A DNA stretch of 58,275 nt, from NCBI GenBank assembly GCA_023212695.1, contig JALCCG010000132.1, forward strand, positions 1-58,275, in the 5' to 3' direction. The notes under the pieces were generated by a model, which searched no databases, had not been told where the DNA came from, and saw only the letters and a program-made list of their open reading frames with translations. The stretch's first letter is position 1. Each line of letters begins with the position of its first letter. Shown piece by piece: positions 34,218 through 43,605 of this stretch. This DNA comes from Sporisorium sorghi (taxonomy: Eukaryota > Basidiomycota > Ustilaginomycetes > Ustilaginales > Ustilaginaceae). Both the position numbers and the translations under genes were made by a program.

Positions 34218-35732
34218 CTATGCTCGATTATTCAGGGGAGCTTCATCCGCCATCGCATGTTGTAAAATCGCCTCTTGCGAAATTGAAGGACGATCCAGAA
34301 ATGCCGTGATTCGTCCCTCGCGCATGACAGCAACTCTGTCGCACATGCCAATAATCTCCGGCATTTCAGAAGAAACCATGATAATGCCGTAACCTTGCGC
34401 GGCCAGATCGCTGATCATCTCATAGATAGATGATTTGGCGCCGACATCGACCCCCTTGGTCGGTTCATCCAGAATAATGACGTCCAGCTCGCTGGTGAGC
34501 AGCTTGGCGAATACCACCTTCTGCTGATTGCCGCCGGAGAGCGAGCTTGCCAGATCGAATATACTCTTGGCTTTCACACCGACCTTCTCGGCAATTCGCT
34601 TGGCTATATCCGCTTCTGCGGCCGTATCGATCGTCCCCCGCTTGCTCACATGCTCCAGCGAGGACAAGGTAATATTGCGGGCAATGCTCCAGTCCAGCAC
34701 CAGCCCTTGCTTCTGCCGATCCTCCGGCAGGTATCCGATTCCCTTGCGCATCGCATCAAGCGGACTCCGAATTCGAACAGGCTGCCCTTTGAAGAAAACG
34801 CTGCCCTCATCATAGGGTTCGATTCCAAACAACGCCTGACATACCTCCGTCCTTCCCGCTCCTACGAGGCCGGTCAAGCCTAATATTTCGCCCCGACGGA
34901 GCATAAAGCTGATGTCCGCAAAATACCCCGTCTTCGACAGCCCTTCTACCCGCAGCAATTCTTCCCCTAGGGCTGCTTCTTTTTTGGGGAACAGCTGGGT
35001 AATCTCCCGTCCAACCATTGCTACAATCAGATCCGAATTGGAGATCTCATTCACATTCCAGGTTCCGATATATTTGGAGTCGCGGAACACGGTAACTTTG
35101 CTGGCAAGCCGGTACATGTCCTCAAACCGGTGGGAAATGAAGATGATGGCAGCTCCCTTATCCCGCAGTTGTTCGGTTATCCGGTACAACTCCTCGCTTT
35201 CGCGGTTGGTCAGCGCTGCGGTCGGCTCATCCATGATGATGATCTTGGCATTGGAGGACAGCGCCTTGGCAATTTCTACGATCTGCTGTTCTGCAATGCT
35301 GAGCGCCCCCATCAGCGTCTTGGCACTGAAGGTTGCCCCGAGCTCGGATAGCAGCCGCTGCGCCTCCTCATGCATCTCTTGCCAGAGAATCCGCTTCGTT
35401 CCCCGCTTTACTTTTTCATGCCCCATAAAGATATTCTCCGTCACCGACAGATCCGGATAACAGGTAACGTGTTGATATATGGCAGCGATGCCCTGATCCT
35501 TGGCAGCATTGGGTGTCTTAAACTCTACATGCTCTCCATTCAACAAAACCTCGCCTTCGTCAGGCTGATATACGCCGGTAATGACTTTAATGAAGGTGGA
35601 TTTACCCGCGCCGTTCTCTCCCATCAATGCGTGAATCTCGCCTGGCTTGAGCTTGAAATAAACGTTATCCAGCGCCTTGATGCCGGGAAAAATTTTGGTG
35701 ATTCCTTTCAATTCCAGAATGTACCCAGCCAT
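34218..35732 (-). CDS. Sugar ABC transporter ATP-binding protein with two ATPase domains (RhaT/LsrA/RbsA class)
   Basis: 504 residues. The first ATPase domain is complete (Walker A GENGAGKST, signature LSIAEQQIV, Walker B IIIMDEPTAALT). The second has a degenerate Walker A (GLVGAGRTEV) but a good signature (LSGGNQQKV) and Walker B (IILDEPTKGVD), normal for this class. It energises the two permeases. First gene of the operon ATPase-permease-permease-binding protein, with a cre-like site 69-82 bases before its start. Confidence 0.95.
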   Translation of the reverse strand: MAGYILELKGITKIFPGIKALDNVYFKLKPGEIHALMGENGAGKSTFIKVITGVYQPDEGEVLLNGEHVEFKTPNAAKDQGIAAIYQHVTCYPDLSVTENIFMGHEKVKRGTKRILWQEMHEEAQRLLSELGATFSAKTLMGALSIAEQQIVEIAKALSSNAKIIIMDEPTAALTNRESEELYRITEQLRDKGAAIIFISHRFEDMYRLASKVTVFRDSKYIGTWNVNEISNSDLIVAMVGREITQLFPKKEAALGEELLRVEGLSKTGYFADISFMLRRGEILGLTGLVGAGRTEVCQALFGIEPYDEGSVFFKGQPVRIRSPLDAMRKGIGYLPEDRQKQGLVLDWSIARNITLSSLEHVSKRGTIDTAAEADIAKRIAEKVGVKAKSIFDLASSLSGGNQQKVVFAKLLTSELDVIILDEPTKGVDVGAKSSIYEMISDLAAQGYGIIMVSSEMPEIIGMCDRVAVMREGRITAFLDRPSISQEAILQHAMADEAPLNNRA

Positions 35733-35800
35733 CGCTCACCCCTCCGAATCCTGTTTTGTTGGCTGTTTCGCAGTTTACTGTACTGATCCTAGGTTACTAA

Positions 35801-35814
35801 TTAAAGCGCTTTCC
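35801..35814 (-). promoter_or_regulatory. cre-like CcpA site upstream of the rhamnose-type importer
   Basis: TTAAAGCGCTTTCC matches 12 of 14 cre positions and carries a perfect AAAGCGCTTT core. On the minus strand it overlaps a possible promoter TTGTCT-18-TAATTA, so CcpA could block initiation. Confidence 0.55.
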
Positions 35815-35906
35815 TTGTAGTAGACAAACCGGTTATGAAGGGGGTCATTTCTGACTACATTTGCGTTTTCTTCATTCTCTTTGCGTTGTTTGCATTCACT
35901 CCCCAT

Positions 35907-35951
35907 AAAAAAAAGCCCCTCATCAATTCATCATTGACGGGAAGCTTTTTT
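35907..35951. terminator. Terminator between DUF899 gene and importer operon
   Basis: AAAAAAGC and AGCTTTTTT arms enclose CCC...GGG and TCAAT/ATTGA pairs; U-runs on both strands. It lies about 100 bases past the DUF899 stop. Confidence 0.7.
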
Positions 35952-36052
35952 GGATCAAACATAACTGGAGCATTGAATAAAATCAGTGCGTGTTCAAAAA
36001 GGTCGGTTTTCAGCACCGAGGCTTGCTAGTTGGGAATAACCACGCCGCAAAG

Positions 36053-36811
36053 TCAATCCAAGAAGTTAGGGACTGCGCCTCTTGGGGCGACCGTACGGCC
36101 CTTGGGCTCCTCCCAAAACTCTTGCCGACCCAGCGCCGTCTCATCGAGAAAATAGTACGAGCCGCCAGCTTGCTCGAGTCCGCGGGCGTAGACCGAGTAG
36201 GTGTGAAAGATTCTGTCACCGTCCCGCAGGAAGCAGCTGCGACCGGGCATTTCCATCGGCTGCTTACCCTCAAATATGGATTCGCCGACCTGAGCGTGTT
36301 CGATCTTGCTGCGGTAATTGTACACGAGCGGAGTGACGGATTCGTCCAGCGTGACATGGAAATCGTAGTTGAAGTCGCTGCCGTACGAGGAGTACCAAGG
36401 GAACGTCCATCCCTTGCGTTCTTTGTACCGTTCAATCTTCGCTAGCGTGGCAAGGGAGACATACACAAAAGACGTATCACGGGCGTGCAGATGCCGGAGG
36501 TGGCCGCTTGACATTTCATCAGCTCCGGCCGAGCAGCTCGAGCATCCCTGCTCCCAGTCAGGAGCGAACATGAAATGGCCGACAATAAGCTGACTTCGGC
36601 CGTCAAACAGATCGCGCAAACTTGCCTTGCCGTCCGGCCCCTCAAAAATGTATTCCTTGTCAATCTCGACCATCGGCAGTCGGCGGCGTTCGGCGTTCAG
36701 TGCATCCCGCGCGCGGGTAGCTTCCTTCTCCTTGGTCAGCAGCTCTTTGCGGGCCGCTAGCCACTCGTCTCGTGTCACGATTTTCGGTAATTCTCCTTTG
36801 ATCCTGTTCAT
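36053..36811 (-). CDS. DUF899 family thioredoxin-like protein
   Basis: 252 residues. An N-terminal helical region (TRDEWLAARKELLTKEKEATRARDALNAERRRLPMV) precedes a thioredoxin-like fold with SLRDLFDGRSQLIVGHFMF and a CxxC at GCSSCSAGAD (about residue 91). YSSYGSDFNYDFHV and FLRDGDRIFHTYSVYARG follow. These blocks define DUF899. Its chemistry is not established; the CxxC suggests a redox role. It is a single-gene unit between the sensor cassette and the importer, with an 18-bp dyad at its promoter. Confidence 0.85.
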   Translation of the reverse strand: MNRIKGELPKIVTRDEWLAARKELLTKEKEATRARDALNAERRRLPMVEIDKEYIFEGPDGKASLRDLFDGRSQLIVGHFMFAPDWEQGCSSCSAGADEMSSGHLRHLHARDTSFVYVSLATLAKIERYKERKGWTFPWYSSYGSDFNYDFHVTLDESVTPLVYNYRSKIEHAQVGESIFEGKQPMEMPGRSCFLRDGDRIFHTYSVYARGLEQAGGSYYFLDETALGRQEFWEEPKGRTVAPRGAVPNFLD

Positions 36812-36868
36812 AATGCTTCCCCTTCCTAGGTGAATAAAGTAGTTTCCTTTAATGGATGAGAATGAGAT

Positions 36869-36886
36869 TAGACTAACCTTAGTCTA
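36869..36886. promoter_or_regulatory. 18-bp inverted repeat upstream of the DUF899 gene
   Basis: TAGACTAA-CC-TTAGTCTA, perfect arms, 57 bases before the ATG. On the minus strand it overlaps a possible -10 (TCTAAT) that follows TTGTAA by 18 bases. Likely operator; the regulator is not in view. Confidence 0.55.
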
Positions 36887-37041
36887 CCAATTACAACATG
36901 TCGTCATTTCTTATCAATTGCTATTATGCCGGTATCCACTTCATGAATATTTTAATCGACAAGCGCACCACACATGTCGGTACTACAACAGCCCCCTTCA
37001 CAAATGACAGGGGCCGCCTCGCTTCTGCACGATATTCATTC

Positions 37042-38670
37042 TTAATCTGCTCCTTCCAGCCGCTCCCTGTACTTCGAAGGCGTCTCCCCGTACCGCTGCT
37101 TAAACTGCCGGCTGAAGTACTTCACATCCTGATATCCGACTAAACTGCATACATCCGAAACCTTATGTTTAGCGTCAGTCAGCAGCTCTTTGGCCCTCTC
37201 CATACGCAGATTTGTAATGTAATCCAGCACCGTGACACCGGTTTGCATCTTGAAGGTTCTGCTGAAATAGGAAGGATTCATGTACACTCGATCGGCAATG
37301 GATTTTATGCTAAGATCGCTCCCCAAATGGGCAATGATCCAGGATTTCGCCTGCTCCACCGGCTTAAGGCTGCCGCTCTGGCGGGAGTCGCGCACCAGGG
37401 ATATGACATCAAGAATCAGCGTGTCCAGCTCCTTTTTCAACACATGTAAATGTGCCGCCCGGGATAACGACTGAATCCCCTTCTCGAGCGATACCGGTAC
37501 GGTATCACCGCTGACATATTCAATGCCTACGGAATGGATTTGAATATAGGCGTTCTGTACCGCATATTGAATCGTCATCGGGGAGCTGATCTGATTGAGC
37601 CGCCGGAAAAATTGCTGCGACAAGGCAGCGGCTTCCTCCGTATTGGCTTGCTCCGCCACCGCCCGCAGCCGGTGGGCGAAATGGGCAAGCTCACTATCCA
37701 TCCGCTCCACCGCCCAATCGGCCATATCATCGTGAAAGGTCCGGTTACTGCCGTAGAGCAAGCGGTAATTCATCAGCGACAGGGATCGCTGCCGCGCCTC
37801 TGGAAGCATATACAGATCCTCCATTCGATTGCCGTAGGACACCGACACACTAAATGGCGTATGCAGCGCGATGGCTGTACGAATGCTTGCAGATAAATCA
37901 CTGGCCGATTGCTCGATTTCAGTGGCTTCCGGGTTTCCATTACTGTGAAGCATCACCCAGTAGTCGGAATCGCCGCCCTTCCAGCACCATTTTTCCATCC
38001 GCCCCTCGTATTGCTCCTGCATACGGTCCGCTACCTCGATGATGATATTTTCCATCGCATAATCAAAGGCCTCCCAATCCTTGGAGGTATAACTTCTGGA
38101 CTTGACCGGTACCGGATCAAGACTTATATATAACAGCACATACAAGCCCTTCGGAAAATCCTCCACCCAGTAACCGAGCCTTCCCATATCCAGTCCCGCG
38201 GAAGTGACGTAACTCAGCATTTGCGTTTGCCGCGTTAATTTCAATTCCCGCTCCATCTTATGGAGATGCAGGCGGTTTCGCTTATTCTGGAGAATGATCG
38301 CACTGATCTCCTTCATCCGTCGCCGGAACTGCTCCCGGTCAACCGGCTTCATAATATAATCCACCGCTCCTTCACGGATGGCGGTCTGCATATATTCAAA
38401 ATCGTTGTACCCGCTGATCATAACCGGGTAGAAGGTGTATCGGCGCTTCGCCTCCTTCACGAGAGTCAGCCCGTCCATATCCGGCATTCTGATATCTGTA
38501 ATCAACAGATCGATGTCGCCATGGCTTTGATCCATATACTCCAGCGCCTCCAAGCCGCTTGAGAGCACAGCAACGACTTCCCAATTTCCTTCGCAAGTAG
38601 ACAATAACCGTCCAATGCCTCTGCGGATCCGTGCCTCATCATCTACGATGATCGTACGTATGGCTTCCAT
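37042..38670 (-). CDS. Response regulator with AraC-type output domain (YesN-like)
   Basis: 542 residues. The receiver domain (about 1-125) has the acidic pair Asp10-Asp11, phospho-acceptor Asp59 in ITDIRMPDMDG and Lys in IMKPVDREQF. A linker of about 300 residues follows. Two AraC helix-turn-helices sit at the C-terminus (LSIKSIADRVYMNPSYFSRTFKMQTG and VSDVCSLVGYQDVKYFSRQFKQRYG). It starts 18 bases after the kinase gene stop, in the order binding protein, kinase, regulator. It probably activates the neighbouring sugar importer. Confidence 0.93.
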   Translation of the reverse strand: MEAIRTIIVDDEARIRRGIGRLLSTCEGNWEVVAVLSSGLEALEYMDQSHGDIDLLITDIRMPDMDGLTLVKEAKRRYTFYPVMISGYNDFEYMQTAIREGAVDYIMKPVDREQFRRRMKEISAIILQNKRNRLHLHKMERELKLTRQTQMLSYVTSAGLDMGRLGYWVEDFPKGLYVLLYISLDPVPVKSRSYTSKDWEAFDYAMENIIIEVADRMQEQYEGRMEKWCWKGGDSDYWVMLHSNGNPEATEIEQSASDLSASIRTAIALHTPFSVSVSYGNRMEDLYMLPEARQRSLSLMNYRLLYGSNRTFHDDMADWAVERMDSELAHFAHRLRAVAEQANTEEAAALSQQFFRRLNQISSPMTIQYAVQNAYIQIHSVGIEYVSGDTVPVSLEKGIQSLSRAAHLHVLKKELDTLILDVISLVRDSRQSGSLKPVEQAKSWIIAHLGSDLSIKSIADRVYMNPSYFSRTFKMQTGVTVLDYITNLRMERAKELLTDAKHKVSDVCSLVGYQDVKYFSRQFKQRYGETPSKYRERLEGAD

Positions 38671-38688
38671 CCCCTTGTCCCTCCCTGC

Positions 38689-40509
38689 TCAATCTTGTTC
38701 AAGATCAGATACATCCTCTAAACGGATCATTGGAATTCGAAGGGTGACCTCGGTCCCCTTCCCTTCAACGCTGTGCAGCTGCATGCCATAATGAGGCCCA
38801 TGCATCATCACAATCCGGGTGTTGACGTTCCCCAGTCCGAACTCTGAATCTTTGCCTGTGAGGGTCTGCTGCCTGAGCGACTCTTCCACCTCCAACAGCC
38901 GCCTGGAGGGAATCCCGGGCCCGTTATCCCTGACCTTGATCACGATATCCTCCATACCGCTTCGCAGACCAAGCTCCCTGCTTACAAGGATTTCGACAAT
39001 CAGCTTGTCACGGGACTCGAGTCCATACTTGACGGCATTCTCCACAATCGGCTGCACGATGAATTTCGGCGTATAATACAACTCCAAATCGTGAGGCTCC
39101 CGGATATCAAACGACAGCCGCTGTTCAAAACGAAACTTCTGGATCGTCAAATAGTCCATGACATGCTGCAGCTCCTCCCGAACAGGGACAAACCTCGATT
39201 TGTTGCCTACCGAGAACCGCAGCATTCGTCCAAGCTGTGTCACCATGCCCACAACGGCTTCCTTCTCTCCCTCCTCTGCGGCCATGCTGATCGTCTCCAG
39301 CGTGTTGTACATAAAGTGGGGATCAATCTGCGATTGCAGCGCATACAGCTCTGCCTCTTTCTGCCGGATTTTGATATCATAGTTCTTCTCAATCAGCTCC
39401 CGAATGGTCGTAATCATCGAATTAAAGCTGCGGACCAGAATGCCTACCTCATCCTGTCGCTGCATGTTCAAGCCAACCTGGAATTTCCCGCGCTCGACCT
39501 CCTTCATCAGATGAATCAGCTTCTTGATCGGGCTCATCACACGCAGCACAAACACAACCGTCAAACAGGTCGTCACGATCACAAATCCGCTAAAAATCAT
39601 AATGCTGAGTGTTCTTGTCCAATCCGTTCGGGCTGTCAGATCCTCAAGGGGAATGCTGTGAACCAGAATTCCGTCAAATGTCTGCGATTCCGTTACACTG
39701 ATCAGCTTCTCGCTCCGGCTTTCCCTGAAGCTCCCGTTCCAGATCGGATACTCATGAACCGCCATATCCATCGATCCGATAAACTCATGCCGGGTGTGGT
39801 AGATGACCTCGCCTTTGAGACTGACCATGGCAATCTCGGCATCCTCATTCTGCTCGAAGTCCAGCAGGATCCGATCGATGAATGTGAGCTGCACCGCTAT
39901 AAACATGGTACCCAGGTCCTTGCGGTTGTCCGTGTCCTGAATCTGCTTCATGATCATGACATAAGGGATATCCCCGTCAAACCGGAGTTTGATCTCGCTG
40001 GGAAGAATGATTTTTTCCTTCCCTCTCAAATCCATGTCCTGACCATACGGCGTAAGCATGCTCTCCCAATCCAGACCGGTAAACGGGATCCTTGAGGTGT
40101 GGAACAGCCGGTTCCTGGATAATACAAATACGCCTAGAATGTCGCTATTGCTCCCGTTCAGGTACGTCCGCGTCAAATAATTATTCACCGCATACTGGTC
40201 TTTGTTCTGATCCGCCTGGCTCTGGTAGGAATCCTTGCGCAGGATCGCCAGTGTATTCTCCGAATTCAGCAGCAGCTTGGGCATCGCCATCACATCCGCA
40301 ATATGATTGTCGATATTAGCATTCGCCTGTCTCAGAAATCGCGGCATGTATTCCCCGATCTGTTCCTCGATGGATTCCTTATATTGGATAAAGGAGAAAA
40401 TTCCGAGCACAGCCATCGGAATCACGGTTAACACGATATAGGTCAGAATCAGCTTCGTGCTCAGCCTGTAATGGTTAAACCTTAACCGCCGCCGTCTCTC
40501 AGAAGTCAT
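38689..40509 (-). CDS. Membrane sensor histidine kinase (YesM/LytS-type His_kinase family)
   Basis: 606 residues. Membrane segments near 20-42 and 320-342 flank an extracellular domain of about 275 residues. A HAMP linker follows (MSPIKKLIHLMKEVERGKF), then the phospho-His in SQIDPHFMYNTLETIS and the ATPase boxes IVENAVKYGLES, VRDNGPGIP and FGLGNVNTRI. The gene overlaps the binding-protein gene by 11 bases. The sensor probably reads the ligand-loaded binding protein rather than free sugar; that is inferred from the gene order. Confidence 0.93.
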   Translation of the reverse strand: MTSERRRRLRFNHYRLSTKLILTYIVLTVIPMAVLGIFSFIQYKESIEEQIGEYMPRFLRQANANIDNHIADVMAMPKLLLNSENTLAILRKDSYQSQADQNKDQYAVNNYLTRTYLNGSNSDILGVFVLSRNRLFHTSRIPFTGLDWESMLTPYGQDMDLRGKEKIILPSEIKLRFDGDIPYVMIMKQIQDTDNRKDLGTMFIAVQLTFIDRILLDFEQNEDAEIAMVSLKGEVIYHTRHEFIGSMDMAVHEYPIWNGSFRESRSEKLISVTESQTFDGILVHSIPLEDLTARTDWTRTLSIMIFSGFVIVTTCLTVVFVLRVMSPIKKLIHLMKEVERGKFQVGLNMQRQDEVGILVRSFNSMITTIRELIEKNYDIKIRQKEAELYALQSQIDPHFMYNTLETISMAAEEGEKEAVVGMVTQLGRMLRFSVGNKSRFVPVREELQHVMDYLTIQKFRFEQRLSFDIREPHDLELYYTPKFIVQPIVENAVKYGLESRDKLIVEILVSRELGLRSGMEDIVIKVRDNGPGIPSRRLLEVEESLRQQTLTGKDSEFGLGNVNTRIVMMHGPHYGMQLHSVEGKGTEVTLRIPMIRLEDVSDLEQD

Positions 40510-41560
40510 ATTGGCTCACGTTCTCTCTTGTGAAATCAAGCGGCTCGCCCATAATGACTACATCCCCGCTGAACCGGATGCTGCCTACATTCTCGATTTC
40601 CTGGCCATTGGCAGGGAGATTGCCTTCCAGCAAATTCTTGGCAATTACCACCGTCAGATACCCCAGCTTCTTCGGACTCCATAGTGTCGCCATCTGGGCG
40701 GAGCCGTCCTGAAGATAGGATTTCATCAGATTGGGTGTCGACAGGCCAACCACCTTGATATCGCCCTTCTTGCCCGTCTCGCTGACCACCTGTGCGGCCG
40801 CCGGCGGTCCTACCGAGGAATTGCCGATGATCCCCTTCAGATCAGGATGCTTGTTAAGCAGCTCCCGGGCGACCTCGTATGCTTGTTGCGGATTATCATC
40901 CGTTGCCGCAATCTCCACCAGCTCCATGCCAGGATAATAATGCGTCTGCTGATAACGAATCCATTTGATCCATTCGTTCAGGTTTGAAGCGGAAAGAGCG
41001 CCGGTCATGATGGCATATTCCCCTTCTTCTCCCATCGTCCAGGCGAGCGTATCCAGCAGATGGCGGCCGAGTGTCTCGGGATCCACCATATTCACGAACA
41101 GCTCCCTGGCCTCAGGCAGGGTATCGGCATCCCAGGTGATAACCCGGATTCCCTGTTCCTTGGCCTGGGTCAGCACGGGCACAAGCCGCTTAGGATCATT
41201 AGCCGATATCGCAAGCAGATCGACCTTTCGCTTGATCATGTCTTCGATAACTTTGATCTGCTGCTCGGCATCGGCAATCAGCGGACCATCGTAGATTACG
41301 TTCACGTTCAAATCCTTGGCCGCTTCCACAGCACCGTCTTCCACCACGTTAAAGTAAGGAATGCCCGTCACCTTGGGAACGATGCCGATCGTAAAGGGAC
41401 GGGGCTCTTTATCCTCAATGGAAGAAGATGAGCTCGCTTTTACCGGTTCCATTCGATAGATGACATCATAACGGTCCTGCTTTTGATTGTGGCAAGCGCT
41501 TACAAAAAAGAGTAAAAACATCAGCACCATCGTCATCGTTTTGCGGGTCAAACTTCCCAC
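40499..41560 (-). CDS. Substrate-binding protein of the sensor cassette (RhaS/LsrB-like)
   Basis: 353 residues with signal peptide and lipobox-like VSAC near residue 23. Type I binding fold with FTIGIVPKVTGIPYFNVVEDGA, VIYDGPLIADAEQQIKVIEDMI, VDLLAISANDPKRLVPVL, VITWDADT, LSASNLNEWIKWIRYQQ and LSTPNLMKSYLQDG. It is not followed by permeases but overlaps a histidine kinase gene by 11 bases, as in binding-protein-linked sensor systems. Closely parallels the importer binding protein at 31019, down to the C-terminal GEPLDF against GDPFKF. Lacks the AI-2 ligands of LsrB. Confidence 0.9.
   Translation of the reverse strand: MGSLTRKTMTMVLMFLLFFVSACHNQKQDRYDVIYRMEPVKASSSSSIEDKEPRPFTIGIVPKVTGIPYFNVVEDGAVEAAKDLNVNVIYDGPLIADAEQQIKVIEDMIKRKVDLLAISANDPKRLVPVLTQAKEQGIRVITWDADTLPEARELFVNMVDPETLGRHLLDTLAWTMGEEGEYAIMTGALSASNLNEWIKWIRYQQTHYYPGMELVEIAATDDNPQQAYEVARELLNKHPDLKGIIGNSSVGPPAAAQVVSETGKKGDIKVVGLSTPNLMKSYLQDGSAQMATLWSPKKLGYLTVVIAKNLLEGNLPANGQEIENVGSIRFSGDVVIMGEPLDFTRENVSQYDF
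41491..41504 (-). promoter_or_regulatory. cre-like motif in early codons of the sensor binding protein
   Basis: Minus strand TGTAAGCGCTTGCC matches 12 of 14 cre positions, over codons for Val-Ser-Ala-Cys of the lipobox. Lipobox coding bias could produce it by chance. Confidence 0.3.
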
Positions 41561-41696
41561 TCCTTATCGCGTCATCAATTTGGATAGATTGTAACAAATG
41601 TTTCTGCTGTTTTGAAGGTGACATTTGTTATATCGAGGGTGCTATTCGTTACCTGTACGTCCCTTGTTCGCAATTTCCGTGATTCTCATGAACGAC

Positions 41697-41718
41697 AAAG
41701 ATCCCCCGAAGGGGATCT
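41697..41718 (-). terminator. Terminator of the LplABC-type operon
   Basis: AGATCCCC-CGAA-GGGGATCT, a perfect 8-bp stem, 37 bases past the last permease stop; CUUUGUC follows on the minus strand. 41561-41696, upstream of the sensor cassette, shows no other feature. Confidence 0.75.
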
Positions 41719-41754
41719 CTGTCCTTATCAGCAGCTGCAAGTATTCGTAACCAG

Positions 41755-42660
41755 TTACCCTTTGATAGAGCCGATCATAACGCCTTTCTCGAAGTATTTT
41801 TGCATAAACGGATATATAAGCAGGATCGGAAGCGTGGATACAATAATGACGCCATACTTAATCTGGTCAGCATATCTTTGAGCGTATCCTCCTGCATCTC
41901 CCCCTGTTCCCGCACCGCTCGAGAATACTTGATTCGATAGCAGAATGTCCCGCAGAACAATTTGCAGCGGCTGCAGTTTCGTATCCCGAATGTAGATCAG
42001 AGCCGTGAAGAAATCATTCCAGTGCCCAACCAAATAATAGAGCCCGATGACGGATACCAAGGCTTTGGACAGCGGCAACGCCACTTTGAAAAAAAAGGTG
42101 AAGTGCGAGCAGCCGTCCATGACGGCCGCTTCGTGCAGCTCCTGCGGCAGCGAGTTCTCAAAAAACGTCCGGGCAATGATCAAATAGAACACATTCACGG
42201 AAAACGGGAGAATAAACACCCATATCGTATTGGTCAGACCAAGCCCCTTCATCAGCAGGTATGTGGGGATCAGCCCTCCGTTGAAAAACATCGTAATGAC
42301 AAAAATCAACATGATAATCCGCCTTGCACGAAACTCTTTTCTGGACAGCACGTACGCTGCCGGAAGCGTAAACAGCATATTAATCAGGGTGCCGAAGACC
42401 GTATAAAACAACGTATTTCGATAGCCGGTCCAGATCCGCATATCCTTGAAGATTTCCTGATAACCGAAAAAACTTATGTTTTTGGGGATAAACATGACCT
42501 TCCCCGTCGACACCAGCGTGGAATCGCTGAAGGAAGCAATCACGATAAAATAGAGCGGGTACGCGACCAGAAGAAAAATAAAAGCACACAGAAATGCCAA
42601 TGTTATTCTGAACATCAATTCCTTGCCATTGACGCGCTTTCTGGTATATTCATGTTCCAC
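41755..42660 (-). CDS. Carbohydrate ABC transporter permease (LplC/YtcP family)
   Basis: 301 residues from a GTG at 42660 (MEHEYTRKRVNG), eight bases after AAAGGAG. Six membrane segments; EAA loop SLPQELHEAAVMDGCSHFTFFFKVALPLSK near residue 195. The LplC group serves polygalacturonide and hemicellulose oligosaccharide importers. Partner of the LplB-like permease, 23 bases away. No ATPase gene is linked; an MsmX-like shared ATPase is expected elsewhere. Confidence 0.92.
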   Translation of the reverse strand: MEHEYTRKRVNGKELMFRITLAFLCAFIFLLVAYPLYFIVIASFSDSTLVSTGKVMFIPKNISFFGYQEIFKDMRIWTGYRNTLFYTVFGTLINMLFTLPAAYVLSRKEFRARRIIMLIFVITMFFNGGLIPTYLLMKGLGLTNTIWVFILPFSVNVFYLIIARTFFENSLPQELHEAAVMDGCSHFTFFFKVALPLSKALVSVIGLYYLVGHWNDFFTALIYIRDTKLQPLQIVLRDILLSNQVFSSGAGTGGDAGGYAQRYADQIKYGVIIVSTLPILLIYPFMQKYFEKGVMIGSIKG

Positions 42661-42683
42661 AACCGTTTCTCCTTTCCCAAGCA

Positions 42684-43595
42684 TTAGAATAGGCTCGTTT
42701 CGGACATTCTCTTCGAGATGGTGTTCATCGCATACAGGAATACAAAATTGATGAGTGTATTAAACAAGCCGATGGCCGAGGCCAAACTGAATTGATTCGA
42801 TATGATCCCAATTTTATAAACGTATGTTGCAATGACCTCAGAGACAGGAAGGTTCAGCGGATTCTGCATCAGGAATATTTTCTCGAAGCCGGTGCCAAGG
42901 ATATTCCCCATGCTGAGAATAAACAGGATGATGATGGTTGGTATGAGCGCAGGTATGTCGACATACCGGATCGTCTGCCACCGGCTGGCTCCATCGATTT
43001 TGGCGGCATCATACAGCTGGGGGTCCACGGTGGACAGGGCTGCGAGATAGATAATGCTGTTCCATCCGCAGTGCTGCCATATGTCCGAGAGCACATACAC
43101 CGGGATAAAGGTCGAGGTGGAGGCCAGCAGATTAATATGACCGAGTCCCAGCGCCTTCATGAAATGGCCGACAACCCCGGTCTCAGAGGATAACAGCACA
43201 TTCAGCATGCCGACCAGCACGATGATGGATATGAAATGGGGCAAATAGACTGTTGTCTGCATCAGCTGTTTCATTCTTTTTCTGCGAATCTGATTAAGGA
43301 TCAAGGCCAGCAGGATCGGTGCCGGAAAACCAAGCACGATCGTTGCCAGACTGATTAGAAACGTATTTCGCATCAGATCCGTGAACAAGTAGCTGTCGAT
43401 GAATTGCTGAAAATAGGCAAACCCCCTCCACTCGCCTCCGGTCAAGCCTTGGCTGAAGTCATAATCTCGGAATGCAAGCTGGATTCCGTACATGGGAATA
43501 TAGTTGAACAGCAGGATGACGATGATAGCCGGAAAAATCATGATCCACAGCTGATAATCACGTCTGAAGGTGTTCCGTCTTTTTCGGGATTCCAT
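42684..43595 (-). CDS. Sugar ABC transporter permease (LplB/YteP family)
   Basis: 303 residues. Family opening RRDYQLWIMIFPAIIVILLFNYIPMYGIQLAFRDYD, then six membrane segments and the EAA loop PQLYDAAKIDGASRWQTIRYVDIPALIPT near residue 215. Starts 10 bases after the binding-protein stop. Second gene of the three-gene operon. Confidence 0.94.
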   Translation of the reverse strand: MESRKRRNTFRRDYQLWIMIFPAIIVILLFNYIPMYGIQLAFRDYDFSQGLTGGEWRGFAYFQQFIDSYLFTDLMRNTFLISLATIVLGFPAPILLALILNQIRRKRMKQLMQTTVYLPHFISIIVLVGMLNVLLSSETGVVGHFMKALGLGHINLLASTSTFIPVYVLSDIWQHCGWNSIIYLAALSTVDPQLYDAAKIDGASRWQTIRYVDIPALIPTIIILFILSMGNILGTGFEKIFLMQNPLNLPVSEVIATYVYKIGIISNQFSLASAIGLFNTLINFVFLYAMNTISKRMSETSLF

Positions 43596-43605
43596 ATCCT
43601 CCCTC

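Noticed and set aside
31019..35732. LsrACDB autoinducer-2 importer
   Set aside because: Gene order and lengths fit, but AI-2-contact residues of LsrB are not kept in the binding protein and no LsrK, LsrF or LsrG is present; rhamnose-group patterns fit better.
39091..40095. Plus-strand frame of 334 codons opposite the histidine kinase gene
   Set aside because: The minus strand encodes a complete kinase with all boxes; the plus frame is His/Asn/Arg-rich without any family pattern.
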